Positions 1 through 12,700 of a stretch of 64,000 nt of DNA are shown in pieces. Under the pieces are notes generated by a model, which saw nothing but the letters and a program-made list of their open reading frames with translations, had not been told where the DNA came from and made no database searches. Position 1 is the stretch's first letter; every line of letters starts with the position of its first letter. Made by a program: the position numbers and the translations under genes. Source of the DNA: Lethocerus indicus (lineage: Eukaryota > Arthropoda > Insecta > Hemiptera > Belostomatidae); contig JACDQD010000006.1 of NCBI GenBank assembly GCA_019843655.1, positions 19,424,246-19,488,245 on the forward strand, read 5' to 3'.

Positions 1-2786
1 GCAGTAAATAAAACATTTCCCTTGATATATACGAACGCATGAACTGAAGGAGAAGTTAATGTGGGGTTTTAAAATTTACAAATAATACGATTTCCTCCCA
101 CGATTTTCTGAAATAAAGAAAAGAAGTCGTCGACTTTTAATCAAATTACTGCCGAAAATACAATTCATTACCTCACTTTCGGCTGAGACGTCCTAATACC
201 CTCTTTCCGACTTCATGTTGCTTTTCTCATTTCCCAAAGCCGTAGGATAAATGTAATCTGAACTTCCAGAACTTCCAAGAGTCGAAAGATTTAGAATATG
301 GCCTGAGTGAAAACCTTCCTACCTGAAATCATAAAACAGAAACCGATTCAATAATTATTGTTATTCCTACAGTTTTGTTAACTTCGTTACAAATTTGGCA
401 TTATTTTAAAATAGCAATTGAATTCTCCACTCACACAAGTTGAATCAAAGATTCTGTAAGTATTAGATTTTTAAGAGAATGATCTATACATGAGATATAG
501 CCTAAAAATGTATTAGTATTTATTATTTACCAATTATACTTATGTTGGGCATTCTGATAACCAAATTAAAAATATTATTTTCATGTAGTAATTTATGTTA
601 AATTTGTTTTGAGCATCATTTAAATGTATCAGTATTGGATCAAAGCAACAACAGAAATTGATATTTCCTTAATTATTAATATTAATGTTTACCAGAACGT
701 CATTCAATTAAACGTATGAAAAATGTCGTCCGGGATTAATATAAAGAACGCTATTCAATTATTATTAGTTACTGATACTAAGGTCATGCATTTATACCAT
801 ATTTATTTTCAGTGTTATTAAATACTTCAGATTTTGAGATCCACATTGACCACTCTTGGGTTTTCCGGCCTCCACTAGGATCTTCGGAGGTATCCAAAGA
901 CCGCGGAAAAAACTTAACACATGTTGTAATATTCGGCCGATTAAAAATCATTACTGTCAATCATCGACTAGACACGATACACGGGATATTAAAGGCAAAC
1001 CATGCGGGATCAAGTGCCAGGTCGGGCGGATCTAATCATGTATAATTGAGGAGAATGCACTCCGTGGAGGGAACAAGTCATTCAGGGCTCGCTACACCGT
1101 TAATTGGATTATGCCCGGCAGCGTGGCGGTTCCACCCTCCTCCCTCCCTCTGGGCTCACTTCGTACAGTCGTTCCCAATCGGAGTTGTTTGGGAGGATCC
1201 ACTCAAAGGGACCTTCCCCCCAACCGGCGCCCCTATCAAAGTGGACCGACCCAGGCGATTTCCTCTATTAGAATGTTTACAATTACCGTGTTTATAACGC
1301 GGGGGGTACGAGGGCCGCGTACCCGCCGCCGTTAATTAAGCTCCGGTGTTGTTGACAATTCGAGCGGTGAAAACCCTCGCTCCGCCTTTCGGCCCCTCTC
1401 CGACAAAATTCAATTATTCCCACACAGACCGGTTTATCCGGTGCGTTATCGATAATTTCTATCCCGAAATACCTGCGGTACTTAGGCTCGATACCGTTTA
1501 GTTGTAGGTCTGTCGCCTGATACAGGGTCGAATGCTCGAACACAGGGACCTATTGCGGAGATTGACTGTCCAATAAACCCCTGCGATTTTCTTATACAGT
1601 TAATCGCAAGAATAATATTCCCCACCATCATATTACATGTTCAACCGATTTGCAAAAGCTGTGCGACCGTTTTTAAATTAGTTTCGATAGATGCGGATGG
1701 TTAATATTTGTCCTAAAAATTACTTATCGTGTATGTAATTTCGTTGAAATTTGCCAAGCAGGAAAATAAATAAATATGCGAACGAATAGTATCGTTACAG
1801 GGTTTTCACTATTCGAATATTTACAGGTAACTTTGTAAATATAAACTTATAATTATACGTTCAAGTTGACGCTTATGTTGCGAGAACTCAGAGAAATTCC
1901 TTCGGGGTATATTTCCGGCCGGAAAAAATTCCGAACGCGGCGAAAGGTTCGGCGGTGGAAAACGGGCGCGGAGAAATAGCTGGAGTTGAATGGGTACGGG
2001 CGAAATTCGAAAAGCTTCTGATTTATAGGCCGGAAGCGCTGATACCTGATTTATGAGTGGCGCCGGGCTCAACGCTCTCCGGCACACCGATAAACCTCGC
2101 TCGGGCCTCCTGGGATTTTTCTAGTGGAAATTCTCCGAGAATTTTTCTGGAAGTAGCCATTCCCTTTGCCGGAGTTTTAATCTCTCTTGTCTCTCCGACC
2201 CCTCGCCATATTTTCTACGGCGGTCTTTTATCAAGTCCAATTCGCGACTTACTCCAGTATCTGAAAAGTGTCGATTAATGTCTCCCTTGTTAGAAAAGAC
2301 ACTGTTCGCGCAGAAAGAATTTTAATTTTAAAACAAAATTCAGAATGCTCACTTATTTAACAAAAATGTTTATATACGTTTCTTTCCGTAACGGACATGC
2401 GTAGCTTCCTCACTAGTTTACAGGTAGAATGGTCAAGACGTCCAAACCCTGGACTCCTCAGTTGGCAAATAAATTTTGAGAGGTGGGTATAATTTCTTTT
2501 CTTAATAAAGTATTCGATCGAAAAAAAATCGGTTCTGTAGAACTATAAAAGTAATTACAAAGGACTTTATACGAAGATTTTTTTTCTTGCAAGGACCTTT
2601 ATAAAATAGGCTCGGCCTAAGAACAGTTGTAAATTAAAATACTAAGAGAGGCCGGTGGTGTGGGGTCATTAGGTTGGCGGGTGGCATGGGCGTTGTATCG
2701 CGGCCCATTAGTTGGGCCCGGGTGGCGGGGCCTCCTTTAACCGGCCCTCCTAAACACCAATTACACACTTTAAGTTTTCTCGCTGC

Positions 2787-2813
2787 CCCTCCTCCTCCTC
2801 CTCCTGCTCCTCC
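2787..2813. repeat. CTC/CCT trinucleotide tract
   Basis: Short pyrimidine tract made of CCT units with one CTG interruption, inside a GC-rich block. On the opposite strand it reads as a glycine-rich stretch, which explains the apparent low-complexity reading frame there. Confidence 0.8.
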
Positions 2814-4537
2814 TTGGGATCCCACTTTTTTTCTCTCTCCCCTTATTTTAAACTACCGAAAGTAAATCGTAGCCCCTGTTTTATGGTCCAAGTTGTCCCA
2901 TAAGGCGTTCTCCCGGGTCCCCGGTTAACGGCCTAAATTTGCGGGCAATCTCCAGGTTGGCCCCTTCCGACCCCCAATTCACAGCCCACCCCCACATGTC
3001 CCGTCTTAAATTCCCCCACTAAGGGGATAATGCAATTTCTCCACGACGCGCTCTTCATTCGCATCCGAAAGGGCAATATATCTCACCCCCGCCCACCGAA
3101 ATACATCGTAAGTTGTTTTTCATTTAACGGCTTCCTTATTTTCATGTCGGCCGACTAAAATTCGGCAGTAATTTTCTATTGCGTGAGGCGAGAATGCGAA
3201 TTTGATGTTTCTTATTTTGTATTGTTCTGAAAATAATATACCAGAAAATGCCGGAAGTAGATTGTTTCGATAACAGTAGCTCAGTAATGATGTGTGTAGG
3301 CCAAATACAATGGACTGTGCAGATAATTCGAATGTGACTGTCGTCTATCTATGAATATTTACCTATAAATATTTCACCTGGGTTGACCGTCGGGTTCGAA
3401 TTCAAGATTCTCTTTCTTCAGATTACTCATTTCTGTACCCGGGAACGATGGCAAAAATTGAACTAATTATTATCCACATTATTAAGTTGATCTTGTAGCC
3501 TCCCCTGTTCACCTAAGAAAACCATGAAGTTGGTTAACAAAATAGTTGTTTATGCTAAATTTGTTAGTATTGAATAATTGAATTTTGCAATACCGCTGTT
3601 TCTATTCGGCGAGATAAGGACTACTCCTTGGAAATGTAGTCCCTATTTCAAGGCATAATTTTGCATCTACTATAAGGACGATGACGTAAGGGAAAATATA
3701 TCCGTTTTTCCCCTTGAATAACCCACCTGTACCAGCCAGTAAAATCAACTTGCACAGAGTGTAAATAGTTTTTCGACTTAATTTCACTTGCGCCCACCTT
3801 CGCTTACACAGACACACTTGAAGTTAAGCACGAATTCGCCTGGGCACATGAGATGAATTTTCACATAAAGGCTTATGAGCGCTGCTCCTAATTAAATTTT
3901 CACACCCGAGCCAGTATTATCGACTGTGTTGTGCTTACGTAACCTTCACTTAATGGAAGAGACCATAATTAATTTATTACGAATTAAAAACGTGAAGTTA
4001 AAAATACAGTTTTAAGATTTTACACATGAAATTCGTTGCAGTAGATTTGGAAGAATTTAAATGCAAAAAATATTTTTCAAAGGGGTGGTTTTATATTACG
4101 GTCATGTACTAAAACGAAATGTTTATAGAAAAAATGTTATTTGACAATTGGTGAATAATATTAGAGATATATTTCCAATTGGTTCGAAGGGAACACACTC
4201 TCGCGATGGGTGTTATGCCGAACATGCGATGTGTAACGACTTCATGGGAGCTTTAAGTCGGGAGGACGTGGACGGGTTTTGGCTGAATGCGGGGCCGCCG
4301 CGGTTTTACGAGAGGAAGTCACGTGGAGTCGAGTGGAAACCGACTGATAAGAAGTTCACGCCCGGCACAATTAGGCCCCGTTCGGAGGGCTGCCACTAAA
4401 TTTCGGATCGGTTGGGCCTACTTCACGCGGGTATTTAACGTGTCTGTAAATTAAAATTCAGCCACCATTTTACCGGAATGTTAATAATGATATTAGGATA
4501 TTAAAAATATGCAAACTTTCATTCCCTGTATTAACCG

Positions 4538-4558
4538 CATTGAGCTTCTGGCTCAATG
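4538..4558. repeat. Perfect 8-bp hairpin
   Basis: CATTGAGC and GCTCAATG form a perfect 8-bp inverted repeat around a 5-nt loop. No poly-T or coding context gives it a function. Confidence 0.6.
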
Positions 4559-5349
4559 AGTACAGAAAATGAGGCGCCCTCTGTCTCCAGTATCTGTAAG
4601 AAGGCATATTTTTCTTTCTTTAAAATCTAATTATGAAATATCATATACAAGAATTTCGCAAGACGAATTACAAGAGTGATCTATTTCAAACCACAGGAAA
4701 TAAGTTAATTATTATTTCTCCGTCTGGTTGGTAGAATGTGTTAAACTCTCCTCCCCGTTTATTTAGTTCTATATTTTCAGTAATCGGGCTTATCGGTAAA
4801 ATGTTAACGTTATTGTATTAGTATTTATCTGTGAGTAGTCTCTCTACTTAACGGTATAATTGCGAGTATCCTATAACAATATAATTACTACAATTTAATT
4901 GCACACCCATACTTACTCCCCGGTCTGTATTCATCAAAAGTGTCCGAGTTCATATCGAAGTTTTACCCCGTTCTCCTCTCGGTCATTCGTGTTGGCGACA
5001 GTACATCAAATAGCCCCGGTTATATAGTTGAGCGAACGTATAGAACAAAGGAGCCGACGCCGGTTAATTCATCGGGCCCGCAAACATTTCGATGCGTTAT
5101 CATTGTTGAGGGGCCGAGGGCCGACAATACTAATCGGCCAGTGTTATGGGAGACGGAGTGGAGAGACAATCGGGGCTCTGACTGGCGCGCGACCCGATAA
5201 ATGTTGAGATTAAATGTCAGACAACAATGAGGAGGATTTGCGATTGGTTCGCCAGAATTTCACAGCACTGTTTCGCTCCTTGGCCCATTTGCATTGCCCG
5301 CAACAATAACCGACACCCCGGGGGGCTCTGTACGAAACTTTCGGTTTAA

Positions 5350-5362
5350 CACGTTCGGCGCC
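5350..5362 (+). repeat. piggyBac-like left terminal inverted repeat
   Basis: CACGTTCGGCGCC directly follows TTAA. It is identical to the complement of the right end at 5986-5998, and the match stops at the 14th base. Confidence 0.9.
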
Positions 5363-5438
5363 CAACGTGATTCGGTTGAGTTTCTCGTCGGGGCCCCCCA
5401 AATCCGACTGTCGGAGGTATTTGGTAAACAAAAAAAAA

Positions 5439-5749
5439 ATGGAGATAAGAAAATTCCGCGAAGTTTTAGTCACAGATTGGTTGTCCTTAGAAAATACTGT
5501 GCGCCCGACACTAATAGACACGGAAGGAGGATAGTGTCCCACCACCACTTGGAGGTTCGCAAGAATCTACAGGAAGGACAAACCTGTAAGAAAGATGTGC
5601 GTCATATCCTGTGTTACCGAAAGAAGAGGGAAACTGTCGGACGCCGACAAGCGAGGAAAAACGTTAAAAAAACGACAACGTATTGTTTGAATTGCCCAAA
5701 ATTGCCACAGATGTGCCTGGACTGTTTCAATGAATATCATCCGACGTAG
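5439..5749 (+). pseudogene. piggyBac-like transposase C-terminal remnant, frameshifted
   Basis: The remnant encodes the end of a piggyBac-type transposase, a TTAA-specific nuclear DDD cut-and-paste enzyme. In the frame ending at the TAG at 5747-5749, the last ~30 codons read Y-C-L-N-C (5681-5695) and then C-L-D-C-F-x-x-Y-H (5714-5740). This is the cysteine-rich end domain of the family, which binds the transposon ends. A Cys position expected a little upstream reads His (R-H-I-L-C), so the cysteine set looks eroded. An upstream segment in another frame, starting at the ATG at 5439 and stopping at 5532-5534, reads F-R-E-V-L-V and may be the 'FR' motif that precedes this domain in relatives. 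That implies a frameshift near 5490-5530. The catalytic Asp region is absent. An open frame in the final register extends left to 5294, outside the transposon, so its start is not meaningful. The tail identity is fairly secure; the FR assignment is less so. Confidence 0.8.
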
Positions 5750-5920
5750 ATAATGCAATATTTTATCCTACATATAAATTAATAATAAAAAGTAGAGTAT
5801 TATATGTATACTTTTGATATTTTTATCCTGCATATTCTATATTTATACTTCAGTGCTTGTTCTATTAAATTTCTTTTAAAAATGCAACTGAAAATCTTAT
5901 TTAACTTCAACAAGAAAAGC
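5750..5920. other. AT-rich 3' part of the piggyBac-like element
   Basis: AT-rich DNA lies between the transposase stop and the subterminal palindromes. It includes AATAAA-like sequence near 5780, which could have served as the transposase polyadenylation signal. No coding is seen. Confidence 0.5.
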
Positions 5921-5940
5921 GTCACCCATATATGGGTGAC
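5921..5940. repeat. Subterminal palindrome 1 of the piggyBac-like element
   Basis: GTCACCCATATATGGGTGAC is a perfect 20-bp palindrome just inside the right end. Internal inverted repeats near the ends are typical transposase-binding features of piggyBac-like elements. Confidence 0.85.
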
Positions 5941-5963
5941 GGGGCCCCCACGGAAGCATACCC

Positions 5964-5983
5964 GTCACCCAAATATGGGCGAC
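5964..5983. repeat. Subterminal palindrome 2 of the piggyBac-like element
   Basis: GTCACCCAAATATGGGCGAC repeats the first palindrome with two substitutions, 43 bp closer to the end. It is a second, slightly decayed copy of the presumed transposase-binding site. Confidence 0.82.
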
Positions 5984-5985
5984 GC

Positions 5986-5998
5986 GGCGCCGAACGTG
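5986..5998 (-). repeat. piggyBac-like right terminal inverted repeat
   Basis: The complement reads CACGTTCGGCGCC, identical to the left end, and TTAA follows immediately at 5999-6002. Confidence 0.9.
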
Positions 5999-6146
5999 TT
6001 AATGACACTCCTCCGTAAGGATTCGTAAAATAAAAGCGAATCTCCTTTTACGGGCCACCCCGTGCGGGGAATCACCGTTCGAATATTTTATCCGAATTGC
6101 GTGCTGCGGCGGTAAAACCCTCGGGCCGAACCGTAGATCGAAATGG

Positions 6147-6176
6147 ATCCGGGGTTGATAAAAACCAACCCCGGAT
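6147..6176. repeat. 11-bp GC-rich hairpin
   Basis: ATCCGGGGTTG and its exact complement CAACCCCGGAT are separated by 8 nt (6158-6165). It is one of the strongest simple hairpins noticed in the window. It lies in the GC-rich flank about 150 bp right of the piggyBac-like element. The function is unknown. Confidence 0.75.
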
Positions 6177-9100
6177 TATCTTAAGCGCTCGAGGTTCTAC
6201 TCCATCTTCTTCAAGAAGAATAAGTCCATTCTTTCTGGCCAAAAGCAGAATACTCGGATAATATTTTCCCTAACACCAGTTTCCACTTGATCAATCGCAG
6301 CATTGAGACTATTTGACCACTTCGCCAATTTATTCGTCCGTTGGCCGGGTTTGTCGAATAAATTGGAAATATTTTATGGCGGAAATAAGAACATTTTCAA
6401 AAAAGTCCAACATGCGCATTGAAACGAATTACGAAAACTCACCCTTGAGTTGTATTCAGGCTGTGGACCAAACCGATGTTTATTTCACCCCACCGAAATT
6501 ATCTTGTAGTTTGCCAAAAGAAGAAAATACTTTTACTCACTATTCTCTCATCCTGCATGTGTGACATCTTAAAAAATAGTTTATAACTGAATAATGATTA
6601 TACATAGTCCATCGCAGTTCTGTACATCTTTGAACACGGATGTATAAGTTTTAGAGATTTTTTGAAACCTGTCTCATTCCGGACTGAAAACGGTTGACGC
6701 GGTAGTATTTATCAGACCTGAAGTGCCCGGAGTACGCCTGAGCTTTTAGCGAATGCGCCTGACAAGAAATAAACGTTGACTGAGAAGAAAGCCGCGCTCT
6801 AATCGTGACACAAGCTCGTTGAAATCTGTGAAGTGTGTGCCACTATTGTCACTTCGGGGATGAACACGAACGGTCCATCTTAAATAGAAGTATAAAACGC
6901 GATCGTGTGGTATAAAGAACATGTGGTCACTTTTTAGACCATCTAATATTGTGACACGAATTCAGCTATCATTGAGTAATATTCCGGTTTCTTCCAACTT
7001 ATAAATAGCATTTATTCTCTCCTCAAATATTTTTCTGATATTATTATTCTAATTACGTTTGAATTATATCTAGAACTATAGTAGGGATATAATAGTATCA
7101 ATGTGTTGCACATAGTTCAGAACTTAAAATAAATTCTTTCCCTTCTCCCGTTTCTATAGAATTTTATTTCCAGAAACCTCCTATATGTCGGAAATAATTA
7201 AAGGTATAGTGAGCTGATAAACGAGGACTATATTCAGTTCACGTACGGAGGTGATGGTACTTCATATCTAGGTTGGTGCTACTTTGGAAAGTCACGCACT
7301 CTTCCAGATGCAGTTTCTCACTCTCTTTCTCCCTGTTATTTCATTCTTCCTGAGTCAACCTTAACAGTATTAAGAGGAAGTTTTATAGCATGACCATTTC
7401 ACAAGTATACCAATAAGTTCCGTCATAATTAAGTGCTTTGATCATCCATCTTACATCAAATCTAAAAGCAAAAATGTTTTGTGAGCATAAGTAACAAGTT
7501 GGCTGATGGTCCTCGAGCTTTCCGCTTGAAAATATTCCATTTACTTCAAAGAAGGATTAATGATAATAATAATTTGTTAACATTTATATTGTCACAATTT
7601 TTTCAGTGCGATGTTTAATATTTTTTCTAGACTGGATTTTGTGCCTACTTTTTCCGTACCCAGCGGTGATTAAAGTTAAATATACCAAACACATCCACTT
7701 TCCTTGTGATTTCCCCAGTGGAAAGATATAGCACACTCTGAAACAGGTAGTTACATTATCCAACGACGTGAAATATACCCTGGAAATGTATATAGAGACA
7801 TGTGCATTATTTCAATTAAACTTAACGCAGTAGTTGTTCCAGTGAATTAGTGGGGAGGATTGTCTGCACATGTTTTATTCAATGGAGACGCCGCGCAATA
7901 TGCAAATTTGCAATTGGGTGAAACAAAAATTCGGCCAAAGAGCCACGTGAGATTTGTTTACGAGCGGTGGTAGACTACAGTACTTGTAAATTTCACCTCC
8001 TCGGCGGGTCTTGAATTATGCAGCGAATTCAGGAAAAAAACGAGTCCTTATTATTTTATACGGGACGACATGACAATAACGACGTTTCTCTAGTTGTATT
8101 CCCGACGGTTCCATTTTGGCGAGAAAATTTCCTGTCGTACAAAAAGGTGAAGTGGGTGTCAACATTAACGAAAGATTACAGGAATTCATACAGGTCAGAT
8201 GTTATTTTATAATTCTGACCAAAAGAATAATACGGACAATTGAAGTGTTTAAAGGTTGCTAATTGTCAAATTGGACTCTTTTCGAAGTTTGGACTGCTCG
8301 AGTGTTTCGACCCCCTTTCAGCGGCGTAAGCGGAAAACTCTAGGAATGGATAAACGAACGGCGTATTCAATTCACGTAGTGCAGGGGGTGGTGGTACTGG
8401 GACCTGCCGGCTGGATGCAATCAGATAGATACAAGTGAAGACGAAAGGGCCGGAGCCGGGGCCGGTATTATTACATTCTTTCTGGGCGAGGCGCGGCTCC
8501 CTCGAGGTAATCTTTGATGTTAATCCGGGGGTCCCGGCCCCGGCCTATGTATGCGGTGTATCCGGGGCCCTTCTCCGTGACCCGACTACATTGGCCGGGA
8601 AATCAAACCCCAGGCGGGTTCCGGCCCCCCGCCGACCTCATCCACCGCTCCGATATAAACCGGGCGCACAACATCTTTCACTGTCTTTCTGTCTCCGTTT
8701 CTCTCGGCTCCCCCGTGACTCGCCTTCTTTAGATCCGGCTATCCCATAATCCACCCCCCTCTACACCATCCCACCCTCGCCAAGACTTTGTATCTCTATA
8801 TTTTCGGGGACCGACCCCTTTCACTATGTTTTCAGCCTCCGACTAATATTCGATATTACGTATGTTGTTGCACACTGAATACTATTTACTTCCGGTTATC
8901 AAATAATCGTATTCACCCCGCCTGTATAACTTTTTTATAAATATAATCCTAGATACTCAAATTCAGTTTGAGGTAAACCTGCCAAAATCTTGGGGCAAGT
9001 CGACTCAACATTTCTTCGACATATTGAAACGAGGATTTACGTTTAAAAACGTCCTCGAACCTCCAAACAGACCCCTCCTAAAGGCTGTAATTATCTGATT

Positions 9101-9345
9101 TGTGATTCCGTTCATTTTAACCACTTGGGCTCTTTCAACCCAATTTTTTCCACGGCGTGGTCATTGCATCGGTTGCGCGACTTAAACATTAATTTATCTC
9201 TAAGCCAACTCGTCTACCTGTATGTAGTTTATCGATTATGCCGGTAGACTGTCCGGTTGAGCCGGAGAGGCGGAGAGTGTGCAGTAAGCCACACTATGCA
9301 GTTCCCGGATGCCATTAGAACTGCCGTTTCGACGGTGTCCCGGTA

Positions 9346-9353
9346 GGGGGGGG
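9346..9353 (+). repeat. G8 homopolymer
   Basis: Run of eight G inside a GC-rich block, one of ten plus-strand G runs of 8 or more bases in the window. Confidence 0.85.
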
Positions 9354-9698
9354 CGCTCCACCATTAAGTCACCCCTCGTTCTCCGCCTCCCATTATAATT
9401 GGGAAACGAATGGGCCGACTTTTCAATGGAGCCCGGCCAGAGAGACCATCGGACTGTGAAGTTCTAGAACATTACCAGCGGCCCGCTGTTTTAATAACGG
9501 GAACGCTAAGATAAAATTCGAAATTATTGTGAAGTGATCCCGGGGGTTGGGTGGCACTGTTCGAATGGGGCTAGTAGAGTTGGAGTGGGGCGTTTTAATG
9601 TTTTGGACCGGCTCCAAACTACAGGAGTTTTAGTTGTGAGCCGCCTACAAGAGAGCCCGCCATGTCGATTTTAATACCCCTCGCTGGATATTTCATCT

Positions 9699-9716
9699 TC
9701 TCTCTCTCTCTCTCTC
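9699..9716. repeat. (TC)9 microsatellite
   Basis: Nine TC units within a longer pyrimidine-rich stretch that continues to about 9740. Confidence 0.85.
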
Positions 9717-9739
9717 CTCCGTCTCGCTTCCTCTCTCTC

Positions 9740-12700
9740 ATTCCGGAATGACTTTTTATTCAATAATATGGCCCTACTGCCGTAATTTTACTCCAAACCC
9801 ATAAACATTGATATCTACTCGGTTTTGAAATTAATGTCGATATCACACAAACCTTTATATCGCTGTTTCTATATTCTGTATAGACACTTTTGATCTTTAA
9901 TATCAATAAAACGTAAAAGGGCCATTAATTTGAAGTTATATTCGGCCACACTAGTAATTAAAACTCGGAGTACAATCCGAATTTAATACTACCATGGCGA
10001 GAGTTCATCGTCCAGTAGGAATCTCTCCAAATATGTAGTTCTCATTTCGTAATTGTTAATATTTTGTCCTTCAGTTTGTAATACTAGTGAACAGTTCGTA
10101 ATAACTAGCATTTATAAACAATGTATTTATAAATAATAAAATATATAATATAATAAACGAAACAAATACCTAAATGGTGCGTTGGCACCATTTTTTTATT
10201 ACTAGAAAATGTACAAATTTTAAAACTGAAGGTCGGCAAAGCTGTGGAAGAAAAGAAAAAAATTCCTGGGGAGTAAACGAAAAATGTATATGATATTTTC
10301 GTGGAGGGGGGTCGGTATACTGGGGTGTTGGTTGAGTGAGCGATGTGGGGTAGTCTCCTAAATAGGCGGCCTCTCCCGGGGCTCTGTTATTGAATAACGC
10401 CCGGGATCTGCGTTTCTGATAAAACTCTGCCTTCCTTATAAACGGGGGAAGGTGGAGGGGGTCCCGGTATATATATTTCAGGGTCGGCAATTTACCCACC
10501 CAGTCCAATACACTTTTCGGATCCATTTCGCCACATAAACTTCCAATATTCTCCCCGAATAAACTCCTCCTGGTATTTTGAGCTCACAAACTAATCATCT
10601 GTATGTATTATAATACTACAGTCATATAAGTTATGACGACTCAAATAAACCTGATAATAATTTACGATATCGCCGAATTTCAATACGAGTAACGACAGTA
10701 AACAATTATAATTCATTACCATACCGTTAACATTTAACGGTTATCGCAGATTAATTCGGATGTCATCCTTCAGTGTCTGCTCATGGTTACATTTGAGAAC
10801 AACCGCATGCCATTCATTAAAGAGTTAGGTTATGATTTCACTAATTAGTCACGATTTAAATATCTCATGCAATTTAAATATTTTGACTCCTTGAGTGAAA
10901 CGCTTGAATAATATTCATTATTTTTTCCTGAAGCATGTTGGTACATAAAATTTCTTTCCATACCTAAATGGAACAGTTTTAAATTACCTTTAGCAATGTC
11001 GGGAATAGTTTCAACCATGAAAATGATTCAGTTTCATTAATAAATATTCATTCATGAAGATGAAGAAGTTTATATCCCTGTCTCTTAGTAAAAAGCCGAC
11101 TCAGGCCGTAACGGCCCGAGCTCTCAAGGAGGTAGCTCGAGGAGACGCCTTAACCAGAAATTGTGACAAAAGTTTTGAAAGCGACATATTAGTTAAGAAG
11201 ATAAAATTCACCCACGAGTCAATTTACTCGGGCGGGGAGTTGTGGAAGCTTGTTACTTTGAAGTCCCCTTCAGCCTATTTCTCCCTCGAGGGGGGTAGTT
11301 ATATTGAATAAAGGGATGTACGCCGCTCTTCCGCAGTATATGGCCCGTGCCCCGCCGTATAGTTCGGCGGCGGGGGGGAATATCACACGGGTTTCTCAGT
11401 GAGGCTCAACCAGGGGTAAAATAGACTTGGTGGCATCATGCTCAAACCTCACTATTGGCTGGCATTCTTTTACCATATAACCCAGTTTAAACGGCTCAAC
11501 TGTATTCATCAATCAATATCAGATGTAGCATTCGTAGCAACAGTGCTCCTCGCGAATAAAGGGTTGCACCTCTTCATATTCATTAGGTGTTTTAAACCGG
11601 CAGTATTCCCTCTAGACATACAAAATATATATTTTTCAAGGTATCCCAATAAATACCCCTTTTGAATAGTAGTAATAAAATCAGTAAAAAGTAAAAAAAT
11701 TCCATGGGCAAATATTTCATCAACCGGTGATTCGAAAACGGTCTTTAATCGCGCCTATTTAAACAGGCTAATTATTTTAAATAAGTTAAAAATTAATTTT
11801 TTTAAACACGTTATTTTAAAGGATCAAATTAAATTTGTTATATGTTAGTAAGGTTAAATAAATATCTAATTCGCCTATCTAAGCAAATATATGGATACAC
11901 GAGTAGCTCCAGCAAAGAAAATTCGAAGGATATTTAAGGAAAAGGGGGGCCTCAATATTTTTACGCACCTCGTATTGAGGCGGTGCGGGTCCACCGCCAG
12001 GGTGGTCAATTGGAAATTCCCACTGTCGGCTTTCTGCCCAAATTAAATTTCCTTTTCCCGCCCACACCAAACTCGGTGAAAGGGCTGATTGCCTTCAATA
12101 ATAAATTTCCGTTAGGTGGAATACACACATTTTAGTTTTTTTATATACGCCAATAAAAGGCGCAACGAAATGACGGTTTCGGTTACAATACATGACATGG
12201 GGTAACTCCTGCGTATAATAAAAAATTACCAAATTATCGTAATCTTCACTGGTATTCCTTCTGGAAATTAGTCTGCACATTTATTCAATAAATTAACTGA
12301 TATTCCAAACTGCTGTCAAATATATATCCGGAAGTAATATTGTTATAAAGAGTTTTTTATGTTTTCGTCGTTAAACATTTAATCGGTGGTCGATACCAGC
12401 GGTCAGCCAGAGCATAGAGGGCGATGAAATAAAAAAATGAGGAACAGCTTTCTGTGTTCATAAAAAGGCCTGGCCGGAGGGCCCACGGGCCCGGGCTAAA
12501 CAAGGCCTCCCTCCCTCTCTCCATCCCTCCCACCCTCCCACCCTCCTCCTTCTTTCCCATGCGCTCTGTGTGAGCGTTGGGCCGTGGCCGGGACAGATTG
12601 TTGTGACTCTGGGATGGCCCGCATCACTCGAATAGTTGCCAGTGCCTCTCTCGCCCTCCACCTCCTCACTACCGCCCGGTGGACTTTGCACATTGTTTCG

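Larger units (their letters stand above)
1..5345. other. Gene-free AT/GC mosaic, left part
   Basis: No protein or RNA gene was recognised. AT-rich, stop-dense spacers (about 1-810, 1561-1880, 2286-2640, 3111-4170, 4426-4950) alternate with GC- and CpG-richer blocks (about 811-1560, 1881-2285, 2641-3110, 4171-4425, 4951-5345). The short reading frames in the GC blocks overlap each other on both strands and resemble no family, so they look like low stop-codon density rather than genes. The last block is interrupted by the piggyBac-like insertion at the TTAA at 5346. Confidence 0.6.
5346..6002 (+). mobile_element. Non-autonomous piggyBac-like element with TTAA duplications
   Basis: The 649-bp element spans 5350-5998 and is bounded by TTAA at 5346-5349 and 5999-6002, the invariant target duplication of the piggyBac superfamily. 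The ends are perfect 13-bp inverted repeats, CACGTTCGGCGCC at 5350-5362 and its complement at 5986-5998. Both ends also carry a G4C5-6 motif (about 5389-5399 and 5941-5949). The right end holds two 20-bp palindromic subterminal repeats. Autonomous members are usually well over 2 kb. Here only the transposase C-terminal coding region survives, with a frameshift, so the copy cannot mobilise itself but keeps the ends a related transposase would recognise. Removing the element and one TTAA restores a continuous GC-rich flank. Ends and TTAA are seen directly; the superfamily comes from TTAA plus the protein tail. Confidence 0.88.
6003..9698. other. Gene-free mosaic
   Basis: GC-rich DNA runs to about 6200. 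A long AT-rich stretch (about 6201-8000) carries no recognised feature. CpG-rich blocks follow at about 8005-8850 and 9231-9670. Short frames here overlap on both strands without family resemblance. An ATGGCGGA site (YY1/Pho-like core) lies at 6376-6383. Confidence 0.6.

Noticed and set aside
3390..3402. RNA polymerase III B-box-like GGTTCGAATTC
   Set aside because: No A-box at the proper distance and no repeat structure, so neither a tRNA nor a SINE.
10170..10526. 118-codon minus-strand frame
   Set aside because: No recognisable domain or repeat. It crosses from a GC island into AT-rich DNA without any splice or start context.
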